Position numbers and translations under genes: made by a program. Shown here in pieces: positions 43,675 through 53,139 of a DNA stretch of 64,000 nucleotides; positions within the stretch are counted from its first letter, which is position 1, and every line of letters starts with the position of its first letter. Location: NCBI RefSeq assembly GCF_000014685.1, contig NC_008321.1:4523001-4587000 (forward strand), written 5' to 3'. The notes under the pieces are model-generated. The model ran no database searches and was not told the DNA's origin. It was given only the letters and a program-made list of their open reading frames with translations. This DNA comes from Shewanella sp. MR-4 (lineage in GTDB: Bacteria; Pseudomonadota; Gammaproteobacteria; Enterobacterales; Shewanellaceae).

Positions 43675-44703
43675 TTGTTAATTCGAAATTTAAGTAAAGT
43701 AGCATTCGCGGCGATAGCCCTGATGCTCGCAGGCTGTGATGGCGGCGTATTGGATCCCAAGGGCCAGATCGGTGTCGATGAAAAGCACCTGATCATCATC
43801 GCTACCCTACTCATGCTGATTGTGGTTATCCCCGTGATCTTCATGACTTTGTTCTTCGCATGGAAATACCGCGATGGCCGAGATCATGAGGTTTACGCCC
43901 CTAAATGGTCCCATTCAAGCGCGATTGAAACCGTGGTTTGGATTGTGCCTATTGTGATCGTATTGATTTTGGGCGTGATCACTTGGGGTTCAACCCATGA
44001 TCTCGACCCTTACAAACCACTCGAACACGAGGCCAAGCCAATTACGGTTGAAGTGGTTTCTATGGACTGGAAATGGTTGTTTATCTATCCAGAACAAGGT
44101 GTTGCATCGGTAAACGAACTGGCTTTCCCAGCGAACGTACCAGTGAACTTTAAGATCACCTCTGATACCGCAATGAACTCTTTCTTTATCCCGCAGTTAG
44201 GTAGCCAAATCTACTCAATGGCTGGGATGACGACTAAGTTGCACCTAATTGCCAACGAACCCGGTACCTATGACGGTATTTCCGCTAACTATAGCGGCGC
44301 TGGTTTTGCGGGCATGAAGTTTAAAGCCATTGCCACGCCAACGGCGGCCGACTTCGATGCTTGGGTAGCCAAGGCAAAACAACAGGCGACTAAGACCTTA
44401 GACTCTGCGACTTACCAAGCCTTAGCACAGAAGAGTGAAAACAATCCTGTTGAATACTTTGGCTCAGTTAGTCACGGCATGTTCGATCAAATCGTTATGC
44501 AATACATGCACATGGACTCAAACGAGCACATGGCAGGCCATGAAGGTATGGAACACATGAGTGCCGACCACAATATGGCTGGCATGCACCACGATATGGC
44601 GCATATGGCGAGCGAACAGAAGATGGCCGACATGGAAAGCTCAACCCATTCTGACACTTCATCAACAGAACACTCATCCACTCACCAAGTGGAGGCGGAG
44701 TAA
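43675..44703 (+). CDS. cyoA: Cytochrome bo quinol oxidase subunit II, lipoprotein
   Basis: 342 aa. Start is TTG at 43675, supported by AGAGGA eight bases upstream and by the lipoprotein signal that follows, with lipobox LAGC (Cys21). Two membrane helices (about 40-63 and 85-105), then a cupredoxin-like domain that lacks the CuA ligands, as in quinol oxidases. The last 70 residues form a tail very rich in His and Met (for example HMAGHEGMEHMSADHNMAGM), which may bind metal. Quinol is the electron donor. First gene of cyoABCDE. Confidence 0.95.
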   Translation: MLIRNLSKVAFAAIALMLAGCDGGVLDPKGQIGVDEKHLIIIATLLMLIVVIPVIFMTLFFAWKYRDGRDHEVYAPKWSHSSAIETVVWIVPIVIVLILGVITWGSTHDLDPYKPLEHEAKPITVEVVSMDWKWLFIYPEQGVASVNELAFPANVPVNFKITSDTAMNSFFIPQLGSQIYSMAGMTTKLHLIANEPGTYDGISANYSGAGFAGMKFKAIATPTAADFDAWVAKAKQQATKTLDSATYQALAQKSENNPVEYFGSVSHGMFDQIVMQYMHMDSNEHMAGHEGMEHMSADHNMAGMHHDMAHMASEQKMADMESSTHSDTSSTEHSSTHQVEAE

Positions 44704-44705
44704 TC

Positions 44706-46685
44706 ATGTCTTTTCTCGGTAAATTAAGCTTAGATGCGATCCCGTATCATGAGCCTATCATCATGGTGACCCTTGCGGTTGTTGCCGTGATAGGTCTGTA
44801 CGTCGCAGCCTTGATCACTAAACACAAAAAATGGGGTGTGCTTTGGCACGACTGGTTAACCTCGGTTGACCATAAACGCCTCGGTATTATGTACATAGTG
44901 CTTGCCTTCATCATGCTGATCCGCGGTTTTTCCGACGCCATCATGATGCGTACCCAACAGGCACTGGCCACCAATGGCGCAGCAGGTTATCTGCCGCCAG
45001 AACATTACGACCAAATCTTCACTGCCCACGGCGTGATCATGATTATCTTTATGGCGATGCCATTTATGATCGGTCTAATGAACTTAGTGCTGCCACTGCA
45101 AATCGGTGCCCGCGACGTTGCCTTCCCCTTCTTGAACAACCTCAGCTTCTGGTTAACCGCGTCAGGTGCCGTGCTGATCAATATTTCATTAGGTTTAGGT
45201 GAATTCGCCCGTACCGGTTGGGTAGCTTACCCGCCGTTGTCTGAACTGGCTTACAGTCCGGGCGTCGGGGTCGATTACTACATCTGGGCGCTGCAGATTT
45301 CGGGGATAGGGACAACCTTAACCGGGGTCAACTTTATCGCGACTGTGCTTAAGATGCGTGCTCCAGGCATGAAGCTGATGCAAATGCCTATCTTCACTTG
45401 GACTTGTACTTGGGCCAACATCCTGATCGTGGCGTCGTTCCCGATCCTGACCGCGGTTTTAGCGCTGTTAACACTCGATCGCTACATGGGTTTCCACTTC
45501 TTCACCAATGATGGTGGTGGTAACGCCATGATGTATATCAACCTGTTCTGGGCTTGGGGTCACCCTGAAGTGTACATCCTGATTTTACCTGCGTTTGGTA
45601 TCTTCTCGGATGTGATTTCAACCTTTACCTCTAAGCGTCTGTTCGGCTATTCCTCAATGGTATGGGCCAGTGGCGCGATTTCGATCCTCGGTTTTATCGT
45701 GTGGTTACACCACTTCTTTACCATGGGCTCGAGTGCCAACGTCAACGCCTTCTTCGGCGTGATGACCATGGTGATTGCGGTCCCGACTGGGGTAAAACTG
45801 TTTAACTGGTTGTTCACTATTTACCGCGGCCGCCTGCGCTTAACCGTGCCAGTGCTGTGGACCTTAGGCTTTATGGTGACTTTCACCATTGGTGGTATGA
45901 CGGGCGTACTATTAGCCGTACCTGGCGCCGACTACGTACTGCACAACAGCTTGTTCCTGATCGCTCACTTCCATAACACCATTATCGGTGGTGCCGTGTT
46001 CGGTTACTTAGCTGGTTTTGCTTACTGGTTCCCGAAAGCGACGGGTTTCCACTTAAATGAGCGTTTAGGTAAAGCGTCATTCTGGTGCTGGCAAATTGGT
46101 TTCTATGTGGCCTTTATGCCGCTGTATGTACTCGGTTTTATGGGTATGACTCGCCGTATCAACCACATTGATAACCCAGCATGGAACATGTGGATCTATA
46201 TCGCTGCCGTGGGTGCTTGCATCATCATGGTCGGTATCATTCTGCAATTCGTGCAACTGTACGTGAGTATCCGTGACCGCGACCAAAACCGTGACACCAC
46301 GGGCGACCCATGGAATGGCCACACACTGGAATGGTCAACCGCATCACCACCACAGTTCTACAACTTTGCTAAGTTGCCACAAGTGTCTGATATCGATGCC
46401 TTTACCGATGCCAAAGAAAAAGGCACCGCCTATCAACGCCTCAAACACTATCAGCCAATCCATATGCCGAAAAATACCCCGAGCGGTATCTTAATGGCGC
46501 TGGGCATTACTGCCGCTGGTTTTGCTGCGATTTGGCACATTCTGTGGCTCGCGATTGTGGGCATGGTGAGCGCGTTTATCGTGTTCTTATTCCGTGCTTA
46601 TAACAACGATGTCGACTATTACGTTCAACCCGATGAAGTGGCACGCATTGAAAATGCTCACTTAAACAATGTAGTAAGGGGCTGA
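44706..46685 (+). CDS. cyoB: Cytochrome bo quinol oxidase subunit I
   Basis: 659 aa with about 15 membrane helices. It holds heme b, heme o3 and CuB. Motifs: FWAWGHPEVYILILPAFG, WLHHFFTMG, and AHFHNTIIGGAVFG, the last being the quinol-oxidase form. The N-terminal extension with an extra helix before WHDWLTSVDHKRLGIMY is typical of CyoB. It starts 2 bp after cyoA. It oxidises ubiquinol and pumps protons. Confidence 0.97.
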   Translation: MSFLGKLSLDAIPYHEPIIMVTLAVVAVIGLYVAALITKHKKWGVLWHDWLTSVDHKRLGIMYIVLAFIMLIRGFSDAIMMRTQQALATNGAAGYLPPEHYDQIFTAHGVIMIIFMAMPFMIGLMNLVLPLQIGARDVAFPFLNNLSFWLTASGAVLINISLGLGEFARTGWVAYPPLSELAYSPGVGVDYYIWALQISGIGTTLTGVNFIATVLKMRAPGMKLMQMPIFTWTCTWANILIVASFPILTAVLALLTLDRYMGFHFFTNDGGGNAMMYINLFWAWGHPEVYILILPAFGIFSDVISTFTSKRLFGYSSMVWASGAISILGFIVWLHHFFTMGSSANVNAFFGVMTMVIAVPTGVKLFNWLFTIYRGRLRLTVPVLWTLGFMVTFTIGGMTGVLLAVPGADYVLHNSLFLIAHFHNTIIGGAVFGYLAGFAYWFPKATGFHLNERLGKASFWCWQIGFYVAFMPLYVLGFMGMTRRINHIDNPAWNMWIYIAAVGACIIMVGIILQFVQLYVSIRDRDQNRDTTGDPWNGHTLEWSTASPPQFYNFAKLPQVSDIDAFTDAKEKGTAYQRLKHYQPIHMPKNTPSGILMALGITAAGFAAIWHILWLAIVGMVSAFIVFLFRAYNNDVDYYVQPDEVARIENAHLNNVVRG

Positions 46686-46686
46686 T

Positions 46687-47307
46687 ATGAGTGTTGCAAT
46701 CCCAGCTGATTTAGAAGTTGCTCACGCCGAGGAGCACCACGAGCACCATGATACGGGTGGCAACACCCTGTTTGGTTTTTGGCTCTACCTGATGACCGAC
46801 TGCATCCTGTTTGCATCGGTATTCGCCACCTACGCCGTGCTCTATATGAACACCGACGGCGGTGTATCGGGTAAAGACATTTTCGAACTGGACTTTGTGC
46901 TGATCGAAACCGCAGCCCTGCTGCTCAGTAGTATTACCTATGGCTTTGCCTTGATTTTCGCTAAGCGCCACAACAAGGCGGCAACCCTCACTTGGTTAGC
47001 CATTACCTTTGCACTGGGCTGTGTGTTTATCGGCATGGAAGTTTATGAGTTCCATCACCTGATCGAACATGGCAACGGCCCACAACGCAGCGCCTTCCTG
47101 TCATCTTTCTTCACCTTAGTGGGCATGCACGGCTTGCACGTGACCGCAGGGTTAATTTGGATGGCAATCATGATGATTGAAGTCGGCAAAACGGGCTTAG
47201 GCAACCGCAGCATCACTCGCTTGAGCTGCTTAAGCTTGTTCTGGCATTTCCTCGACATCGTGTGGATTTGCGTATTCACCGTTGTGTACTTATTGGGAGC
47301 ATTGTAA
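46687..47307 (+). CDS. cyoC: Cytochrome bo quinol oxidase subunit III
   Basis: 206 aa with five predicted helices. HHEHHDTGGNTLFGFWLYLMTDCI, GMHGLHVTAGLIWM and the C-terminal FWHFLDIVWICVFTVVYLLG are family signatures. It is shorter than the cox subunit III (291 aa), lacking its first two helices, as normal for CyoC. It starts 1 bp after cyoB and overlaps cyoD by one base (TAATG). Confidence 0.96.
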   Translation: MSVAIPADLEVAHAEEHHEHHDTGGNTLFGFWLYLMTDCILFASVFATYAVLYMNTDGGVSGKDIFELDFVLIETAALLLSSITYGFALIFAKRHNKAATLTWLAITFALGCVFIGMEVYEFHHLIEHGNGPQRSAFLSSFFTLVGMHGLHVTAGLIWMAIMMIEVGKTGLGNRSITRLSCLSLFWHFLDIVWICVFTVVYLLGAL

Positions 47308-47648
47308 TGGGCGCACATACTCATTCGCATGATCATAGCCATGGCGCAGACGATCTAGCCGCCAGCATCAAGTCCTACTTAGTCGGTTTTGGGCTGTCAG
47401 TGGTGTTAACTGCCATCCCATTCTGGGCGGTAATGACCCATCACTTCGAGCAATCGACGACGCTTGCCATCGTCGTTGTCACGGCACTGGTGCAGATTTT
47501 GGTACACCTTAAGTACTTCCTGCACTTGGACTTCTCTAAGGAAGGCAAGGTCAACACCTTCTCCTTCCTATTTACCGCACTGATCATAGTGATGGTGGTT
47601 GGCTTGTCGGTATGGATCATTCTCGAAGCTAACGCTTTGATGATGTAA
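47307..47648 (+). CDS. cyoD: Cytochrome bo quinol oxidase subunit IV
   Basis: 113 aa from ATG 47307. A His-rich start (MGAHTHSHDHSHGADD) is followed by three helices, with VQILVHLKYFLHLDFSKEG conserved in CyoD. The subunit helps assemble CuB and heme in subunit I. The start is fixed by the TAATG overlap with cyoC. Confidence 0.94.
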   Translation: MGAHTHSHDHSHGADDLAASIKSYLVGFGLSVVLTAIPFWAVMTHHFEQSTTLAIVVVTALVQILVHLKYFLHLDFSKEGKVNTFSFLFTALIIVMVVGLSVWIILEANALMM

Positions 47649-47661
47649 CGAGACACAGCAA

Positions 47662-48594
47662 ATGAACACACAAGCTAGATTGACATCGACGCAATGGAAA
47701 GCACGCTTCAAAGGGTATGTACAGGTAACTAAGCCTGGCATCATTTTCGGGAATCTGATTTCCGTTGCTGGCGGCTTCCTATTGGCCGCTAAGGGCGATG
47801 TGGATCTGGTCTTGATGCTGGCAAGCTTAGTGGGATTATCCTTAGTCGTCGCCTCAGGCTGTGCGATTAATAACTGTATTGACCGTGACATTGACGCCAA
47901 AATGCAGCGCACCTGCAAACGCGTCACCGTCACGGGCGAAATCCCCCTAAGCCATGTCTTGCTGTTTGGCATCGCCTTAGGCGTGCTTGGATTTGGCATC
48001 TTAGCCTTGTTCACCAATACCTTAGCTCTGCTGTTTGCCGCTATTGGCTATGTCGTGTATGTCGGGATTTATAGCCTCTATATGAAGCGAAACTCGGTTT
48101 ACGGCACCTTAGTCGGCAGCTTTTCGGGCGCTGTACCGCCCGTGGTGGGCTATTGCAGCGTGACGGGGCAAATGGATATGGGCGCAGTGATTTTATTGCT
48201 GATGTTCAGCCTCTGGCAGATGCCACACTCCTACGCCATCGCGATTTTCCGCTTTAATGACTATGCAGCCGCGAAGATCCCCGTGCTGCCAGTCGCCGAA
48301 GGGATGGCCAAGGCGAAGCACCATATAGTGCTCTATATCGCAGTGTTCGCCTTGGTCAGCACCATGCTGCCACTCGCAGGTTACACAGGCACCGCCTTTA
48401 TGGCCGTGACCTGTGCCACCAGCCTCTGGTGGCTAACAATGGCCCTCAAAGGTTATCGTCAAGATGTGGATATGCCACGTTGGGCCAGACAAGTGTTTGG
48501 TTTTTCAATTATTACCATCACAGCACTCAGTGTAACCATGGCGCTGGATTTTCAAGCGGTCAGTCAAACCCCACTGTTTACCTTAGTGCGATAA
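47662..48594 (+). CDS. cyoE: Protoheme IX farnesyltransferase (heme O synthase), cyo-cluster copy
   Basis: 310 aa, UbiA-superfamily enzyme with nine predicted helices. Aspartate-rich block NNCIDRDIDAKMQRTCKR and second loop YAAAKIPVLPV. It makes heme O for the o3 site of CyoB. It is distinct from the ctaB product of the cox locus, with different residues even in the active-site blocks, so the two copies are not a recent duplication. Last gene of the operon, followed by a terminator. Confidence 0.95.
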   Translation: MNTQARLTSTQWKARFKGYVQVTKPGIIFGNLISVAGGFLLAAKGDVDLVLMLASLVGLSLVVASGCAINNCIDRDIDAKMQRTCKRVTVTGEIPLSHVLLFGIALGVLGFGILALFTNTLALLFAAIGYVVYVGIYSLYMKRNSVYGTLVGSFSGAVPPVVGYCSVTGQMDMGAVILLLMFSLWQMPHSYAIAIFRFNDYAAAKIPVLPVAEGMAKAKHHIVLYIAVFALVSTMLPLAGYTGTAFMAVTCATSLWWLTMALKGYRQDVDMPRWARQVFGFSIITITALSVTMALDFQAVSQTPLFTLVR

Positions 48595-48615
48595 ACATAA
48601 CCTTTATTCAAAAAC

Positions 48616-48646
48616 AAAAGCGCTAACCTAGGTTAGCGCTTTTTTA
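48616..48646. terminator. Terminator of the cyo operon
   Basis: AAAAGCGCTAACC-TA-GGTTAGCGCTTTT plus T run. A-rich on the left, so it could also serve rsmJ from the other side. Confidence 0.9.
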
Positions 48647-48703
48647 TTGCCTTAATCCTCAATAACTAAGGGACAAGAGGGCGTTAAAAATGGATGAAGA
48701 GCA

Positions 48704-49489
48704 CTACTTCATTGCCGATTTCACATAGACATCGAAGCGGTTTTTCTTCGTTTCGATAACCATACTGGGCTTAACGCCAGCGAGGTCTTCGGCATAATCG
48801 GGGCGCTTTACCACAACACGCTTACTGGCTAGGGCCATGGCGGGGGCGAGCAAACCATCGGCGTCGAGGTCTGCACCGACTAAGGTTTGGAATACTCGCA
48901 TTTCTTTTTTGACTAAGGCTGATTTGTCGCGGTGGGGGTACATAGGGTCGAGGTAGACCACATCAACCTCTTGCTCCAATTTGGCGAGTGCTTCGAGGCT
49001 GGATCCATGGAAAAGCTGCATACGTTCACGCATCCAGTCGCCGATTTCGGCATCCTGATAGGCGCGGCGCAAGCCGTCTTCTAATAATGCGGCCACCACA
49101 GGATGGCGCTCTACCATAGTCACAGTGCAGCCCAAGCTTGCCAGCACAAAAGCATCGCGGCCTAGACCCGCAGTGCCATCGACCACTTTTGGCGTAACGC
49201 CTTGTTTTAACCCAACAGCCTTAGCAATCGACTGCCCACGACCGCCACCAAACTTGCGTCTATGGGCAACCGCGCCAGTTACAAAATCCACCATTATGCC
49301 ATCGAGCTTAGGCTCATCGCGCTTATGTAGCGTCAAGGTGTCTGATTCAAAACGCAATTCAAATGGCGCATCGGCATCAAAAACCAGTTGCCAACGGGCA
49401 CAAATGTCCACAAGAGTTGGAAATTGCTGATTAAAAAAGACTGGAATAGGCAAAGGGATCACTGTTTGACAGGTAGAAATTGCCGCCAT
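48704..49489 (-). CDS. rsmJ: 16S rRNA (guanine1516-N2)-methyltransferase RsmJ
   Basis: 261 aa from ATG 49489, chosen over an upstream start because the family begins close to this Met. SAM-binding loop VVDGTAGLGRDAFVLASLG, acidic VERHP, and the catalytic DPMYPHRDKSALVKKEM block. The enzyme methylates N2 of G1516 in 16S rRNA. Family length is about 250 aa. It is divergent from rlmJ, so two rRNA methyltransferase genes share a short intergenic region. Confidence 0.94.
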   Translation of the reverse strand: MAAISTCQTVIPLPIPVFFNQQFPTLVDICARWQLVFDADAPFELRFESDTLTLHKRDEPKLDGIMVDFVTGAVAHRRKFGGGRGQSIAKAVGLKQGVTPKVVDGTAGLGRDAFVLASLGCTVTMVERHPVVAALLEDGLRRAYQDAEIGDWMRERMQLFHGSSLEALAKLEQEVDVVYLDPMYPHRDKSALVKKEMRVFQTLVGADLDADGLLAPAMALASKRVVVKRPDYAEDLAGVKPSMVIETKKNRFDVYVKSAMK

Positions 49490-49640
49490 TATGCCAAAAG
49501 CAAGCAGAGCTGAATACTCTCTTGCATGGCGAATTCGGGGCAGCACTTAGTGTGGCTAATTTACCCCAAGGAGTATTGTCCCTATAATTGCCCCATTGAA
49601 TGCGGGTATCTCACCTGTACTGCTCACCTTGGAAGATCCG

Positions 49641-50486
49641 ATGTTAAGTTACCGCCACGGTTATCACGCCGGCAATTATGCCGATGTGCTGAAACACGCT
49701 ATTTTGCTGCAAACCTTGCAGTTAATGCATAAGAAAGACAAACCCTTAGTCTATATCGATACCCATGCGGGTGCCGGCGGTTATGCATTAACGGATGAGT
49801 TTGCTCAGAAGACGGGTGAATACCTCGAAGGCGTAGCTAAGCTTTGGAATAAAACCGATCTGCCAAAATCCCTGCAGGATTATGTAGATGCGGTGCGTCA
49901 CTTTAACGAAGACAATCCAGAAGAACTCAACTTTTACCCAGGTTCCCCCGCCATTATCGATATGGAGCTAGGGCCGAAGGATCGTATGCTGCTGCACGAG
50001 CTGCACGGTACCGATCATCTGCTGCTGGATGAGTATTTCGAGCAGGATAAGCAGGTAAAAGTCATCAAGGGCGATGGCCTTAAAGGATTGATTGCTGCGG
50101 TACCGCCACTAGAGCGCCGCGCACTGGTACTTGTCGATCCCAGTTATGAGATTAAGACCGACTATCAAACGGTCGCCGAGACCTTAATCAAGGCGCACAA
50201 ACGCTTTGCTACGGGCGTATTTATGCTCTGGTATCCCGTAGTCAACCGCGCGCAGACGGAAGAAATGCTTTCCCGCTTAGCCGACAGCGGCATTAAGCGC
50301 CAGCTACGTATCGAGCAGGCAATCAAGCCGGACTCCAATGAATTTGGCATGACCGCCGCAGGACTATGGGTGATTAACCCACCTTGGCAACTGGATGAAA
50401 TCGCGACTGAGATGCTCGATTACCTCGGCAAAAACTTAGGCCAAGCCGATGGCAATGTCATCGTCAAATGGGAAGTCGGCGAATAA
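49641..50486 (+). CDS. rlmJ: 23S rRNA (adenine2030-N6)-methyltransferase RlmJ
   Basis: 281 aa from ATG 49641 (GGAAG upstream). The family start MLSYRHGYHAGNYADVLKHA is exact in style. SAM loop YIDTHAGAGGYAL and catalytic LVLVDPSYE (DPxY) are present. It methylates N6 of A2030 in 23S rRNA; in E. coli the mutant is impaired in using DNA as nutrient. Confidence 0.95.
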   Translation: MLSYRHGYHAGNYADVLKHAILLQTLQLMHKKDKPLVYIDTHAGAGGYALTDEFAQKTGEYLEGVAKLWNKTDLPKSLQDYVDAVRHFNEDNPEELNFYPGSPAIIDMELGPKDRMLLHELHGTDHLLLDEYFEQDKQVKVIKGDGLKGLIAAVPPLERRALVLVDPSYEIKTDYQTVAETLIKAHKRFATGVFMLWYPVVNRAQTEEMLSRLADSGIKRQLRIEQAIKPDSNEFGMTAAGLWVINPPWQLDEIATEMLDYLGKNLGQADGNVIVKWEVGE

Positions 50487-50520
50487 GCCAATCCTATTGC
50501 GTCATCACCGTATGCAGCAG

Positions 50521-50556
50521 AGCAGCGTCACCTCTTAGGTACGCTGCTTTTGTTTT
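50521..50556. terminator. Terminator between rlmJ and the lytic transglycosylase gene
   Basis: AGCAGCGT, bulged C, ACCT-CTT-AGGT, ACGCTGCT, then TTTTGTTTTT. Confidence 0.8.
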
Positions 50557-50585
50557 TAAGCATTAAATAGGTCGTGGCTGTGTTG

Positions 50586-51305
50586 CTAGACTTTGGCGCT
50601 GCGGTAACGTTTTAGCAGAATTTGCACCCGTTCCACATAGGCTTGGGTTTCTGGATAGGGCGGAATACCGTTGTACTGAGTCACAGTTGTAGGCCCCGCA
50701 TTATAGGCCGCGCAGGCTAGCGCAATATCACCATTGAACTGTTTTAGCATTTGCGCCAAATACTTACTGCCGCCGAGAATATTCTCCTCCGGCAAAAAGG
50801 CATTGGTCACGCCCATCTCTTTGGCGGTTTCGGGCATTAATTGCATCAGGCCCATTGCGCCTGTACGCGACAAGGCTCTGGCATTAAAGGCCGATTCGGC
50901 GTGGATCACGGCGCGGATAAGTGCAGGGTCTAATTGATGTTTATGGGCCGCACGGCTGATCAAGCTATCGTAATTGCGGGTAAACAGCCGAATACCATTC
51001 CAGTCAATTTTGGAGTCAGGACGACAGGCAAAGCAGTCATAGAGCAGGATTTGATACTCATTGGTGGTCGGCGCTTTATCGGTAAAAGCCGTGACACCAT
51101 TGGCCTGTAGATATTGATAAACTTTGACTTTTTCTTGCCCAGTGTTACTCACAATACCGCTTTCAGAATAACGGGCCACAATACGGGGCTTAGGCTTAGC
51201 TTCGTCGGCAAACGCGGCCGCAACACTTCCCCAAGCCAACCACAAACCAAGGCTAACGGTGGCTATCGACTTAAGGCAAAGTGGCGAAGAATACGTTGCT
51301 GACAT
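50586..51305 (-). CDS. Lytic transglycosylase, SLT domain, exported
   Basis: 239 aa. Start at ATG 51305, which shares a base with the stop of the DUF3137 gene (TGATG). Signal peptide about 1-33. An unusual region (60-110) with DCFACRPDSKIDW precedes the SLT domain, which has catalytic Glu137 (VIHAESAFN), GAMGLMQLMPETA and AYNAGP. It cleaves peptidoglycan between MurNAc and GlcNAc, forming 1,6-anhydro ends. Translational coupling to lemA-DUF3137 suggests a joint envelope task. Confidence 0.9.
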   Translation of the reverse strand: MSATYSSPLCLKSIATVSLGLWLAWGSVAAAFADEAKPKPRIVARYSESGIVSNTGQEKVKVYQYLQANGVTAFTDKAPTTNEYQILLYDCFACRPDSKIDWNGIRLFTRNYDSLISRAAHKHQLDPALIRAVIHAESAFNARALSRTGAMGLMQLMPETAKEMGVTNAFLPEENILGGSKYLAQMLKQFNGDIALACAAYNAGPTTVTQYNGIPPYPETQAYVERVQILLKRYRSAKV

Positions 51306-52333
51306 CAAAGTCCCGTGTGTTCGTTTAGTTTAAGTACTTCAATAATAGCAAAGAGTTGCTTCATCTCACGGTTTAACTGGCTAAATTCGGCCGAAAAATT
51401 AGCACTGTCGAAGATAGATTGCATCTGGAAACGACTGCGACGATTAGGCAAAAACAAGATCAAACGATTGCGGAAGAAGGCGCATTGAATATCTCCATCG
51501 AAGGACTTTGCCAATTGCTGCAAGCGCTCCATAAAGGCGGTATTGAGCAAATAGCGCGACTCGATTTGATCCGTTGAAAACACATCGAACTCTTTTTCGA
51601 ACAGGGGATCTTCAAGCTTCACCCTCTGCAGCCCTGAGTGGCTGTCGGATAAGAAATTTGCCAGCCCACCGCGATCCTTTAATACCACGGTATGACCAAT
51701 AAATTGCTTATGGCTACTTAGCTCAACCACAGTGCCGCGAAAACGGGTCTCGGTGCGGGTCACGGTTCGGCGTTTATTGCCGTCCCACTCCTCCACTCGC
51801 ACGTCTTTGGTTAGGGTTAACTCATTGACGACTAACTCGATGCCCTTGTATTGGCCTTGAATATAATCACCAAAGCTCGCCTTATCGTAATTAGGTAGCA
51901 CCTTAGCCGCACTGAGGCGATTCATGTCGAGGCGCATCTCGCGGTTGTAGATAAAATCCTCACCAAAGTACTTAAACATGATGGGATAAATTTCTTGCTG
52001 TACTTGCCGCTTAAACTGCCGAGTCGGTGTAAAACTCCAAAAACCTAATCCCAATAGCGCGACTAACGGCAGCGGAAACAGCATGAGTCCACGGTTATGC
52101 CCCAATAGCGCTAACAACACGAGACCTGCGACTATCGCCAAACTAAGATATAAGCGTTTACGCGTGGCCTTAAGGCTGTTGACGCGCTTAGTTTCATAGC
52201 GGGCGGCGAGCGGCGCCAGTTGGGTATCGTAGTACTCCTGCAGCGACTCCCTATCCGAAGCGTCGGCCGACAATCTTGCCGCCTGCCGCTGAGCCTTGAT
52301 GGGACTACCTAAGATAAAGGTCAGTATATTCAT
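51305..52333 (-). CDS. DUF3137 domain membrane protein
   Basis: 342 aa. Two adjacent helices (about 65-105) after a charged N-terminal coil; the rest is cytoplasmic. Blocks YFGEDFIYNREMRLDMNR and TETRFRGTVVELSSHK are typical of DUF3137 proteins, which are often encoded next to lemA. The function is unknown. It starts 50 bp after lemA and overlaps the transglycosylase gene by one base. Confidence 0.85.
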   Translation of the reverse strand: MNILTFILGSPIKAQRQAARLSADASDRESLQEYYDTQLAPLAARYETKRVNSLKATRKRLYLSLAIVAGLVLLALLGHNRGLMLFPLPLVALLGLGFWSFTPTRQFKRQVQQEIYPIMFKYFGEDFIYNREMRLDMNRLSAAKVLPNYDKASFGDYIQGQYKGIELVVNELTLTKDVRVEEWDGNKRRTVTRTETRFRGTVVELSSHKQFIGHTVVLKDRGGLANFLSDSHSGLQRVKLEDPLFEKEFDVFSTDQIESRYLLNTAFMERLQQLAKSFDGDIQCAFFRNRLILFLPNRRSRFQMQSIFDSANFSAEFSQLNREMKQLFAIIEVLKLNEHTGL

Positions 52334-52383
52334 TCAGTTAATATGTTTGCGGAGCCTATCTTGGCCCCGCAAATATCGAAGGA

Positions 52384-52950
52384 TTACAGATAATCCGCCG
52401 CGTCTATCGGCGCTTTAGAGGCTTCATTCACCTCGTAGAATGGCATCACCTTAATGTTTGCCATCGACGCAATAATCGACCCGGGGAAAATCTCAACGGC
52501 AGTATTTAACTCAGACACCGCCGAGTTATAGAAACGGCGGGCAGCAGAGATATGGGCTTCAACCTCGTTATAGGTTTGCATCGCCTCAAGCATAGTATTG
52601 TCCGACTTCAGCTCGGGATAGCTTTCAACGCTCACCATCAAGGCACCCATTTTATCGTTCAGCTTCTCAGCTTGCGCAATATGCTCTTTCACCGCATTCG
52701 GATCTGTCTTGTTGTAATTGCGGGTTAATTGGGTGCGCAGCTCAGTGATTTCAGTGAGTAATGACTTTTCATGATCCATAAATCGCTTGGCGATTTTGAG
52801 GATATTGGGCACAAGATCGGCGCGCTTGGCTAACTGCACATCGATCCCCGACAGGGCTTCGAGGGCGGTATTGCGCTTTTTGACTAGGCTGACGTACCAA
52901 AGGTAGGTGACGATAAAAATCAGCGCTAATCCTAATAACAGTTTGTCCAT
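52384..52950 (-). CDS. lemA: LemA family protein
   Basis: 188 aa. One N-terminal membrane helix (about 3-20) and a long helical-bundle domain facing the cytoplasm or periplasm by family models. Signatures: NTALEALSGIDVQLAKRADLVPNIL, YNEVEAHISAARRFYNSAV and FPGSIIA. LemA proteins are widespread but lack a settled molecular role. It heads the lemA-DUF3137-transglycosylase operon. The start ATG is preceded by AAGGATGG. Confidence 0.92.
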   Translation of the reverse strand: MDKLLLGLALIFIVTYLWYVSLVKKRNTALEALSGIDVQLAKRADLVPNILKIAKRFMDHEKSLLTEITELRTQLTRNYNKTDPNAVKEHIAQAEKLNDKMGALMVSVESYPELKSDNTMLEAMQTYNEVEAHISAARRFYNSAVSELNTAVEIFPGSIIASMANIKVMPFYEVNEASKAPIDAADYL

Positions 52951-53139
52951 CTTCCATCCTTAGGGTTTATTCTTAGTCTCAACGGGTACAGCTAAACATA
53001 AATGGCCAAGAATTTCATCTAAAGCGATAGCTAACGCAATGAAATATTAGCTTTAGCTACTCTGGTCAGAGCATTAAGCAACAAAATGACCAGCGAAATT
53101 ATTCAGCTTGGATACAGAAAAACTAGGCTATAGTGTATA

